From the NCBI GenBank assembly GCA_002348705.1, contig DEAU01000017.1:4631-68630 (forward strand): DNA of 64,000 nt, read 5' to 3'. This DNA comes from Candidatus Neomicrothrix sp. UBA2974. Its GTDB lineage: Bacteria > Actinomycetota > Acidimicrobiia > Acidimicrobiales > MedAcidi-G1. This document shows, piece by piece, positions 57,620 through 64,000 of this stretch (positions are counted from its first letter, which is position 1; each line of letters opens with the position of its first letter). The position numbers and the translations under genes are program-made. A model generated the notes under the pieces. It saw only the letters and a list, made by a program, of their open reading frames with translations, ran no database searches and was not told the DNA's origin.

Positions 57620-58408
57620 ATGGAGCCCACCCGTCCCATTCCCGAGTACGTGCCTGGTCATGGACTGCTAGTTGATCGGGTTGTGGTTGTAACGGCGGCC
57701 GCGGGGATGGGCATCGGTGCGGCAGTAGCCCGAAAGGCGGTCGAGGAGGGGGCCACTGTGGTCGTGTCCGACGTCCATGAGCGACGACTTGCCGAGTCCG
57801 CCGAGGCTCTGGCTGAAATCTCGGGAGTCCGTCCGCTGAGTCGCGTGTGTGATGTCCGAGATGAGGACCAGGTGACCGGTCTGTTGGACGCAGCGGTAGC
57901 CGAGCACGGCCGCATTGACGTTTTGGTCAACAACGCCGGCCTTGGTGGGGACACACGCCTAGTCGACATGGCCGATGAGGAGTGGGACCGTGTTCTGGGC
58001 ATCAGTCTGACCGGCACTATGCGTTGCACCAGAGCTGCGATGCGGATCATGGGTGGACAAGGCCATGGGGTCATCGTCAACAACTCCTCGGTTCTGGGTT
58101 GGCGGGCCCAGATTGGGCAGAGCCATTACGCGGCGGCCAAGGCAGGAGTAATGGCCCTGACTCGTTGTGCCGCCATGGAAGGCGTGGACCTTGGGGTTCG
58201 GGTTAATTGTGTGGCGCCCAGCCTCGCCACGCATCCCTTCCTGGCAAAGACCAGCAGCGAGGAACTCTTGGCCGAGCTGGCCTCCCGCGAGGCTTTTGGT
58301 CGGGGTGCCGAGCCTTGGGAGGTAGCCAACGTAGTGGTCTTCTTGGCCAGTGATTACTCCTCGTACCTCACCGGCGAGGTGGTTTCGGTATCCAGCCAGC
58401 GAGCCTGA
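57620..58408 (+). CDS. IpdF-like short-chain dehydrogenase
   Basis: A 262-residue SDR with a modified cofactor motif (VVVVTAAAGMGIGAAVARKA), DVLVNNAGLGGDTRLVDM, the Ser of VIVNNSSVLGWRAQIG, and SHYAAAKAGVMALTRC. The C-terminus is SSYLTGEVVSVSSQRA. As I recall, these blocks, especially the end, are very close to mycobacterial IpdF (Rv3559c), a KstR2-regulon enzyme that oxidises a steroid-ring C/D intermediate. By-eye similarity only; no other ipd/fad genes of that regulon are present. Confidence 0.72.
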   Translation: MEPTRPIPEYVPGHGLLVDRVVVVTAAAGMGIGAAVARKAVEEGATVVVSDVHERRLAESAEALAEISGVRPLSRVCDVRDEDQVTGLLDAAVAEHGRIDVLVNNAGLGGDTRLVDMADEEWDRVLGISLTGTMRCTRAAMRIMGGQGHGVIVNNSSVLGWRAQIGQSHYAAAKAGVMALTRCAAMEGVDLGVRVNCVAPSLATHPFLAKTSSEELLAELASREAFGRGAEPWEVANVVVFLASDYSSYLTGEVVSVSSQRA

Positions 58409-58435
58409 GTCACGGGGCCGCCTCGGGTTGCAAGA

Positions 58436-59419
58436 TCAGGTCAGGCGCCAGTCGGCCTTCCAGTCTTCCTCGACTCCGTCCCGGGTTTCGTTATCGTCGG
58501 CCTCTTTCGGTTCGGCTACAGCGCGACCGGCTCGGGAAAGGGCTACGAGGTGGGAGTGAACGGACGCTGCCGCGGCCTTGTGCAGGTCCACGTGGATATC
58601 AGCGTAAAGATCGGTCACGATCGACCGGATGTCCCGTGGGCCATTAGCCAGGGCCGCGACGATCTGGTGCTCGCGCATCTCACGGTGGCTAATTAGCGAG
58701 CGGACGTACCGTGTCGGATTGGTCAATGGGGGTCCATGGGTGGGGCGGTAGGTCGTCTCCGGGCGACTGAGCAGGCGCCGAAGGTTTGCTAGATAGTCGT
58801 TGAGGTCGCCATCCGGCGCCGGGACGACAGTGGTTGACCATCCCATGACGTGATCGCCAGTGAACAGCGTCGACTCTTCGCGGAGAGCGAAACACAAATG
58901 GTTGGAGATGTGGCCCGGCGTATGTAGGACTTCGAAGCCATACCCGTCGCCGTCGAGAACATCGCCGTCTCCGACAACCACGTCGGGGACAAAGTCCCGG
59001 TCGCCTGCGCCCTCGCCGTCCTCGGGTTCTTCACCGGCTTCCAAAGCACGGCGGACCCGATTTTCGTGAGCGATGACGGCCTCGGGCGGGTGGGGACCGA
59101 AACCGAAGGTCGTTGCCCCAGTGGCCTCGCGCACCGCTGTGGTGGCGGGGGAATGATCGGGGTGAGTGTGCGTTACGAGTAGATGGGTTACCCGCTGGCC
59201 CTCGACGGCCTGCAGCACTGCAGCTACGTGGAGGTCGTCGTCCGGCCCGGCATCGACGATGGATACTTCTCCTCCCGATGGCGGGCCGACGATGAAGGTC
59301 CCGGTGCCGTGGTAGGTGAATTTTGACGGATTGTTGGCAACCACCCTCCGGACCATCGGCGATACCTGCTCCACAACCCCGTAGGGGGGAGGGTCCTCGA
59401 AGTGAAACTCGGGAGGCAC
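58436..59419 (-). CDS. Metallo-beta-lactamase-fold hydrolase, LACTB2-like
   Basis: A 327-residue protein. The metal motif is LLVTHTHPDHSPA (HxHxDH), with VLHTPGHISNHLCF and FTGDHVMGWSTTV as later ligands. After residue ~230 comes a winged-helix domain (HREMREHQIVAALANGPRDI), as in LACTB2/RNase-type MBL proteins. The substrate is unknown (thioester or RNA are both seen in relatives). GTG start with CAGGAT 6 nt upstream. Confidence 0.84.
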   Translation of the reverse strand: MPPEFHFEDPPPYGVVEQVSPMVRRVVANNPSKFTYHGTGTFIVGPPSGGEVSIVDAGPDDDLHVAAVLQAVEGQRVTHLLVTHTHPDHSPATTAVREATGATTFGFGPHPPEAVIAHENRVRRALEAGEEPEDGEGAGDRDFVPDVVVGDGDVLDGDGYGFEVLHTPGHISNHLCFALREESTLFTGDHVMGWSTTVVPAPDGDLNDYLANLRRLLSRPETTYRPTHGPPLTNPTRYVRSLISHREMREHQIVAALANGPRDIRSIVTDLYADIHVDLHKAAAASVHSHLVALSRAGRAVAEPKEADDNETRDGVEEDWKADWRLT

Positions 59420-59425
59420 AAAAGC

Positions 59426-59431
59426 ATCCTG
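59426..59431 (-). promoter_or_regulatory. Putative -10 (CAGGAT) of the LACTB2-like gene
   Basis: CAGGAT, 6-nt spacer, GTG at 59419 on the minus strand; separates this gene from the sulfite reductase operon. Confidence 0.45.
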
Positions 59432-59457
59432 CCTGATGTGACGTCGTCAGGTGGCGA

Positions 59458-61248
59458 TCAGGTGGCGCACTCCGACTCGCCAATTTCTGCTGCGTAGGGT
59501 CCGGTTTCGTCGTAATCGACGTAGTAGGCGGGTCCCTCGTCCGGAGTTGGGAATTGGTCGAGGTCCTTTAGTCCGGCCGCAACCTCCGATACGCCACCCA
59601 TCCGCTCCATCCACTCGTGGAAGTGCTCGCCGGCCGTCTTCTCGTTGACGAACTGGCGGACCACCCGGACGGTGGCTTCTGGGGCGTTCTTGGCGGGTAG
59701 CCGCAACGCCTTCTGGCCGAACCGGATGCTCTCTTGGCCGACGTAGCCACCCATCAGCATCTGGTAGCCGGGAGCTGGCTGGCCATGAGCCCGTCGCTCG
59801 GCACCGAAGAACCCGATATCGGCAGCATGGTGCTGGCCGCAACTGTTGGTGCACCCTGAAATATTCACCCGGATGCCACCAACCTCGGCAAGGCCGGCCT
59901 CATCCAGCGCACTTCCGATGGCTCCGGCCAGACCACGGCTCTGGGTCACGGCCAAGTTGCAGGTGTCGGCACCGGGGCAGGCCACAACGTCGCGAGACAG
60001 CTCAGCTCCTGCTGCCGCCATGCCGACTGCTGTCAACCGTTCGTATAGGCCAGGGAGTTGGTCCTCGCTGAGGTCACGAAGCACGAAGTTTTGCCGGTTG
60101 GTCACCCGGACGTCTACGTCGAACTCGCGCACCATGGCCGCTACGGCTCGGAACTGAGTCGAGGTGACGTCGCCAAGAGCACACCAGGCGTAGGCCGAAA
60201 CTGTGCCGTTGGCGGCACCACGAACTACGTTGGCCTCCACCCATCGGTCGTAGTCGGTCTTTGCTCCGAGCGTGACTGGAGTGCCTTGGCCGATCACGGT
60301 GGGAGTGACGCCGTCGGCGACTCCTGCCGGTTTATCACCCCATTTTTCGACTACCTCAGGTACTCCGCCCGGCCAGGTTGCTGAGGCTGGGAGTAGCTTT
60401 CGGGTGGCGACTATCCGGCGGCGGACCTCGTCGATGCCTAGCTGGTCTACCACCCACTTGAGCCGGGCCCGGAGCTTGTTGTCTCGGTTGCCGGTCTGTT
60501 CGAAGACCCGCAGTACTGCCTCGATGGTGGATAGTAAGTCCTCGCGGGCAGTGAAGTCCTCTAGGGCTTGCGCGGGGAATGGTGTTGTTCCAAGGCCGCC
60601 GGCGATGTATACCCGAAAGCCCCGCTCAATGCTTCCATCCGCGAACGTTCTCGTGGCGGCTACCACTCCGACGTCGTTGAACATGGCCTGCCCACAGTCG
60701 GTTTTGCAGCCGGAGAAGTTGATCTTGAACTTCCGCGGCAGGCGCTGACCTAGTGGGTTGCGGACAAAGTGACGGTAGGCGGCCTCTGCCCATGGGGTGA
60801 CGTCTAGCACCTCGATTGGGCACGCTCCAGCCAGATGGCAGCCCTGGACGTTGCGAACTGTGTCGCCGCATGCCTCACGGGTCGTGAGTCCAACGGTTGC
60901 GAGGCGTCGCATCACCTCAGGGATCTCAGCCAACTCGACAAAGTGAAACTGGATGTTCTGACGGGTAGTGATGTGGCCCCATCCGCGACTGTGGTCTTCA
61001 ACGACGTCCGCCAGTAGGTCAAGCTGATCGGCAGTCATAGCCCCATAAGGGACCTTGACTCGGACCATCTGGTTGGTGCCGCCTTGTCGCTGGCCGTAAA
61101 TGCCGTTGTTGAGACGGAAGACACGGAACACGTCCTCTTCGATACGACCCGCCTGATAATCGGCCAGCATCTCCTCGAACTTTGCGATGTCGGCTTCCAT
61201 CTCAGCTTCGATGGGCGGTCGGGTGTTGGTCTCCTCAGTGAGGCTCAT
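59458..61248 (-). CDS. Siroheme-[4Fe-4S] sulfite/nitrite reductase
   Basis: A 596-residue assimilatory reductase with two ferredoxin-like/half-domain repeats (GHITTRQNIQFHFVEL and VRVTNRQNFVLRDL). The C-terminal cluster set is complete (C424-x5-C430 and C466-x3-C470). The N-terminal half also has a full set (C137-x5-C143 and C181-x3-C185), which classical SiR/NiR lack. Sulfite is the likelier substrate because siroheme genes and no nitrate genes adjoin, but nitrite is possible. AGGAA upstream of the ATG. Third gene of the siroheme operon. Confidence 0.87.
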   Translation of the reverse strand: MSLTEETNTRPPIEAEMEADIAKFEEMLADYQAGRIEEDVFRVFRLNNGIYGQRQGGTNQMVRVKVPYGAMTADQLDLLADVVEDHSRGWGHITTRQNIQFHFVELAEIPEVMRRLATVGLTTREACGDTVRNVQGCHLAGACPIEVLDVTPWAEAAYRHFVRNPLGQRLPRKFKINFSGCKTDCGQAMFNDVGVVAATRTFADGSIERGFRVYIAGGLGTTPFPAQALEDFTAREDLLSTIEAVLRVFEQTGNRDNKLRARLKWVVDQLGIDEVRRRIVATRKLLPASATWPGGVPEVVEKWGDKPAGVADGVTPTVIGQGTPVTLGAKTDYDRWVEANVVRGAANGTVSAYAWCALGDVTSTQFRAVAAMVREFDVDVRVTNRQNFVLRDLSEDQLPGLYERLTAVGMAAAGAELSRDVVACPGADTCNLAVTQSRGLAGAIGSALDEAGLAEVGGIRVNISGCTNSCGQHHAADIGFFGAERRAHGQPAPGYQMLMGGYVGQESIRFGQKALRLPAKNAPEATVRVVRQFVNEKTAGEHFHEWMERMGGVSEVAAGLKDLDQFPTPDEGPAYYVDYDETGPYAAEIGESECAT

Positions 61249-61289
61249 GGTGTTCCTGTGGTCTCGTCTATTGGTGGGGATTGTCGAAG

Positions 61290-62066
61290 TCAGCTGGCTA
61301 GGTCGGCAACGAGGTGGTCAAAATTGGCTTTTGGGACTAAACGCCCCTCCATCAGGTCGCCTACAACATCAAGGTCGGCCACCGTGCCGATGACCAGGAT
61401 GGCAGGGGAGTCGACCGTGTGGTTTTCGAGATTGATGAGATTGGTGCGAACCGTGCGTTGGGCATCAGTGGTGGCCGACTGCACGGCGGCTACAGGGGTT
61501 TTGGGATTCATTCCGGCGGCCAGAAGGCGCTCGGCAATCGTTCCGGCCCTGCTTGCTCCCATAAGTACCACCAGCGTGGTTCCCAGATGTGCAAGGGCAT
61601 CCCAGTCGAGATGGTGGGAGTTGGCCGGGTCTTCGTGGCCGGTGACCACGGTGAAGCCGCTGGCGTGGCCTCGCATGGTGACCGGAATGCCGGCTGCAGC
61701 CGGACCCGCTATTGCCGAGGAGACTCCTGGCACCACCGCCACGTCCATGCCGGCCGCCCGCAGAGCCTCGGCCTCTTCGCCACCGCGTCCAAAAACAAAG
61801 GGATCGCCTCCCTTGAGGCGGACGACGACTTCGGCTCGGGCGGCGGCGTCGAGAAGAATGGTGTGGATGCGCTCCTGGGCATCGGACGGCCCTCCGGGTC
61901 GCTTGCCGACATCAATTCGTTCGGCCCACGGCGCTACGAGGTCCAGAACCCGCGTGTCGACTAGGCGGTCGTAGACGACCACGTCCGCAGTCCCCAGTAG
62001 ACGCAGGGCCCGCAGGGTGAGTAGGTCTGGGTCGCCGGGGCCGGCGCCAACAAGGTGAATAGTCAT
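61290..62066 (-). CDS. cobA: Uroporphyrinogen-III C-methyltransferase
   Basis: A 258-residue SUMT: HLVGAGPGDPDLLTLRALRL at the N-terminus, VYDRLVDTRVLDLVAP, VRLKGGDPFVFGRGGEE and VVPGVSSAIAGPAAAGIPVT. It makes precorrin-2 from uroporphyrinogen III with two SAM. It starts in an ATGA overlap with the upstream dehydrogenase gene; together they supply siroheme for the next gene. Confidence 0.94.
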   Translation of the reverse strand: MTIHLVGAGPGDPDLLTLRALRLLGTADVVVYDRLVDTRVLDLVAPWAERIDVGKRPGGPSDAQERIHTILLDAAARAEVVVRLKGGDPFVFGRGGEEAEALRAAGMDVAVVPGVSSAIAGPAAAGIPVTMRGHASGFTVVTGHEDPANSHHLDWDALAHLGTTLVVLMGASRAGTIAERLLAAGMNPKTPVAAVQSATTDAQRTVRTNLINLENHTVDSPAILVIGTVADLDVVGDLMEGRLVPKANFDHLVADLAS

Positions 62067-62698
62067 TGGGTGGCTCCGGTGAGGCCGACGGCCGCTCGCA
62101 GTCGACCACGAGCAGCGTCTAGGTCGCCGGCTCGGATTAGATCGACTAGGGCCTCATCAAGGGCCTCTTCCCAACCCGTCGACTCGCTTGTGCCGGTCGC
62201 TGATCGCAACTCCGCTCGTACCTCGGAGGCCAGTGCGACCACCGTGCCGTGCTCGGGTCCGATAGCGGCGTCGATGGTCCGACGAAGCCAGGCGGCGACG
62301 GCCGGGCTTCGACCGTTGGTGGAGACTGTGACTTGGAGGTCGTCGCGTGCCGTGACGGCGGGCAAGGTAAATGAGCAGTGCTCGGGATCGTCCGCACTGT
62401 TGAGCCATACGTCGGCCGCTTCGGCGTCCCAGTAGACTTGTCCGTCGACAGCCGGGTCACCGGTGGCCGACACAGCCAGTCGATAGAAGGCTACTTCGCC
62501 TCGTCGGTAGGGCCGCTGGTGCCAGCGGACTCGGTGGTCGTCGGCGATCTCGTCTATCGCATCGGGAGCAACAACGGTGACGTAGGCACCCGCGGCGAGC
62601 AATCCGCGGACCTTGCGAGCGGCCACGGAGCCACCGCCCACGACGAGTGTGCGCCGACCGGCTAGGTCAAGGTTGATGGGATAGGGCGAGTTGGACAT
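62063..62698 (-). CDS. Precorrin-2 dehydrogenase / sirohydrochlorin ferrochelatase (CysG N-terminal type)
   Basis: A 211-residue protein: YPINLDLAGRRTLVVGGGSV, AARKVRGLLAAGAYVTVVAP, and TNGRSPAVAAWLRRTIDAAI, the NAD-binding and dimerisation parts of CysG/Met8/SirC. It oxidises precorrin-2 and may insert iron. First gene of the operon; no Shine-Dalgarno sequence is visible, and a 9-bp inverted repeat lies in the promoter region. Confidence 0.9.
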   Translation of the reverse strand: MSNSPYPINLDLAGRRTLVVGGGSVAARKVRGLLAAGAYVTVVAPDAIDEIADDHRVRWHQRPYRRGEVAFYRLAVSATGDPAVDGQVYWDAEAADVWLNSADDPEHCSFTLPAVTARDDLQVTVSTNGRSPAVAAWLRRTIDAAIGPEHGTVVALASEVRAELRSATGTSESTGWEEALDEALVDLIRAGDLDAARGRLRAAVGLTGATQ

Positions 62699-62741
62699 GT
62701 CGTTTAGAAGGAGGGTTGGATCGGGCCACGAGTCGAGATCA

Positions 62742-62768
62742 CAATCCCGAGTGACCTAGTCGGGATTG
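62742..62768. promoter_or_regulatory. Inverted-repeat operator in the siroheme/sulfite reductase promoter
   Basis: CAATCCCGA, 9 nt, TCGGGATTG: a perfect 9-bp inverted repeat. Its centre holds GACCTA, which on the minus strand is TAGGTC, a plausible -10 for the operon starting at 62698. A dimeric regulator bound here would cover the promoter; its identity (a sulfur-status regulator is the natural guess) is unknown. Confidence 0.55.
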
Positions 62769-62875
62769 GAACCAACCTACCGATGTTCAGCTCTCGAAAC
62801 AATAGAAAACCGATCGGAATAGTCAAGAATACGTTTTTGGACCCATCACGCTCGACTTCGACCAGAATTGGTCTC

Positions 62876-63139
62876 ATGCGCCGCTCTATCGACGACTATC
62901 CGTTCAACTCTGAGGACTACCCGCCCGGCTATGAACTCGACGAGTTGACACCGATCTCGTGGGCAGTGGGTATCAGCGACGACTATGCGGATGCCGAACC
63001 CCGAGTGATGCTTACGGTCGAGGAGGTGGGTCGAGCTGGCCAGGGTCTGGTGGGGCACCTGTCGCCAGACATCGCGCGACGCCTTCGAGCCGCCATAAGG
63101 GACGCTTTGGCTGAGATCGGCGAGGTGCCGGGCCGTTGA
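62876..63139 (+). CDS. Small acidic hypothetical protein
   Basis: An 87-residue protein (MRRSIDDYPFNSEDYPPGYE) with an aromatic/acidic N-terminus, a central strand region (PRVMLTVEEVGRAGQGLVGH) and a C-terminal amphipathic helix (DIARRLRAAIRDALAEIG). No family recognised. CAGAAT lies 7 nt before ATG 62876, the same hexamer and spacing as the ilv leader peptide; an upstream in-frame ATG at 62783 is less likely. It is divergent from the siroheme operon. Confidence 0.65.
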   Translation: MRRSIDDYPFNSEDYPPGYELDELTPISWAVGISDDYADAEPRVMLTVEEVGRAGQGLVGHLSPDIARRLRAAIRDALAEIGEVPGR

Positions 63140-63164
63140 GGTCTTCGGACAGCCGAGGCCGGGC

Positions 63165-63965
63165 TTAGGTCGGGTCGGAGGCTGCGTAGAGGTAGGCGGG
63201 GCCTTCGCCGCCGCCATGCACCTCGACACAGGTGCCAGTTACCCACCGAGCAAGTGGCGAGGCCAGTGCTAGCACCATGCCGGCCACGTCCTCCGGCCGA
63301 CCGAGTCGACGAGCGGCGAGGTTTCGGGCGACGGCCGCCTGGCCATCTGCATCACCGTAAAATGCCTCCGACTCCTCGGTCACGATCATGCCGACGGTTA
63401 CAGCTACTACCCGGATGGAGGGGCCCCACTCGTGAGCAAGTGTCCGGGTCATATTCTCAAGTCCGGCCTTGGCCGCTCCGTAGGCCACTCCCTGGGGGTT
63501 TGGGCGAGTGCCGCTGACCGACGACACGTTCACGATCACCCCTCCTTCAGATTGACTCGACATGGCGGGGTGGACGGCTTGACAGAAGGTCATGGGTGCA
63601 GTCAGGTTCAGAGCGATGATCTTCTCGTTGAACCTCGGTGAGACTGTTGCCGACTCGGCAGCTGGTGCCCCACCCGCGTTGTTCACCAAGACGTCTATAT
63701 GTCCCGATCGCTTTAGGGCAACGGCGACCACGTTGGCCACCTGATCCGCTGCGCGGACATCGGCGGCGACGAACGCAGCCTCCCGGACGCCGTCGGTGGA
63801 TGTCACCGGTTCGAGTGGATCGGAACGAGCGCAGATCAGGACGTCGGCCCCTGCATCAAGGAATGTGGTAGCGATCGTTCTTCCCAGACCTCTGGACCCG
63901 CCAGTCACCACCACGGAACGACCGGTGAAGTCAAGAGGCTCATCTGCAGTGCCATCAGGTGCCAC
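63165..63965 (-). CDS. Short-chain dehydrogenase/reductase
   Basis: A 266-residue SDR: VVVTGGSRGLGRTIATTFL, DVLVNNAGGAPAAESA, the Ser of VIVNVSSVSGTRPN, YGAAKAGLENMTRTLA, and C-terminal WVTGTCVEVHGGGEGPAYLY, a tail seen in several acyl-CoA-pathway SDRs. The substrate is unknown. GTG start with TAGCGT 7 nt upstream. Confidence 0.87.
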   Translation of the reverse strand: MAPDGTADEPLDFTGRSVVVTGGSRGLGRTIATTFLDAGADVLICARSDPLEPVTSTDGVREAAFVAADVRAADQVANVVAVALKRSGHIDVLVNNAGGAPAAESATVSPRFNEKIIALNLTAPMTFCQAVHPAMSSQSEGGVIVNVSSVSGTRPNPQGVAYGAAKAGLENMTRTLAHEWGPSIRVVAVTVGMIVTEESEAFYGDADGQAAVARNLAARRLGRPEDVAGMVLALASPLARWVTGTCVEVHGGGEGPAYLYAASDPT

Positions 63966-63972
63966 GGCATGA

Positions 63973-63978
63973 ACGCTA
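63973..63978 (-). promoter_or_regulatory. Putative -10 (TAGCGT) of the last SDR
   Basis: TAGCGT, 7-nt spacer, GTG at 63965 on the minus strand. Nothing else can be called to the right edge. Confidence 0.5.
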
Positions 63979-64000
63979 ATCGGCGGCTGAGGTGACGGAT

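Noticed and set aside
62708..62746. Twelve-codon GTG frame in front of the siroheme operon, ending 5 nt before its ATG, as a cysteine leader peptide
   Set aside because: It contains no Cys codon, and its GTG is 10 nt from the likely -10, outside the 6-8 nt rule.
1..64000. tRNA, rRNA, CRISPR arrays, IS elements, prophage genes and attachment sites
   Set aside because: I looked for T-loop GGTTCGA-type patterns, regular direct repeats, transposase motifs and integrase genes and found none that hold up by eye; a tRNAscan and repeat search would be needed to exclude them formally.

Overview
The window is a dense, high-GC bacterial chromosome segment (about 60% G+C by eye) from an actinobacterium, most likely a marine Acidimicrobiia-type lineage. 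Support for this: a WhiB-type Fe-S protein, a homologue of the mycothiol-dependent nitroreductase Rv2466c, a PknB-like kinase with PASTA repeats, a CtpE-like P-type ATPase, a MurA with Asp in place of the catalytic Cys (as in mycobacteria), GatCAB-dependent amidation, and many apparently leaderless genes. There is no phage, IS element, CRISPR array, rRNA or recognisable tRNA.

Layout. 1-8.5 kb: end of the ATP synthase operon (atpD partial, atpC), glpX, a zinc-ribbon protein, a fatty-acid desaturase, an MFS transporter, murA, a 52-residue single-TM protein (7875-8033) and an Nfu-like protein. 8.5-24 kb: enoyl-CoA hydratase, a DMSP-lyase-fold cupin, rhomboid protease, Rv2466c-like protein, then iscS-mnmA, ligA, a PASTA kinase, gatCAB and a MATE exporter. 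25-31 kb: branched-chain amino-acid synthesis (ilvD, then ilvBNC behind a complete transcription attenuator). 31-40 kb: thiolase, O-methyltransferase, D-aminoacylase, aldehyde dehydrogenase, a peroxiredoxin whose peroxidatic residue is an in-frame UGA (probable selenocysteine), mesaconyl-CoA genes and whiB. 40-47 kb: a tightly overlapping six-gene minus-strand operon (CoA transferase, NUDIX, P-type ATPase, glutamate dehydrogenase, degenerate SDR, SDR). 47-59 kb: SDRs, SnoaL-like protein, cytochrome P450, a CDP-deoxysugar/glycosyltransferase cluster, and three more SDRs, one resembling IpdF of steroid-ring catabolism. 59-64 kb: metallo-hydrolase, then a siroheme synthesis plus sulfite/nitrite reductase operon.

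Three observations stand out. (1) A bcp-like peroxiredoxin (36637-37095) is interrupted by TGA exactly at the TPG[C]T active-site position, reads on in the same frame, and carries a 7-bp hairpin with a GU-containing loop centred about 23 nt after the TGA. (2) About 30 start codons have a -10-like hexamer (YANNNT, most often TAGNNT) placed 6-8 nt upstream, which implies leaderless transcripts; the rule re-sets several starts and reveals a small gene. (3) ilvBNC is preceded by a leaderless 16-codon leader peptide with three consecutive GTA Val codons and a terminator hairpin.
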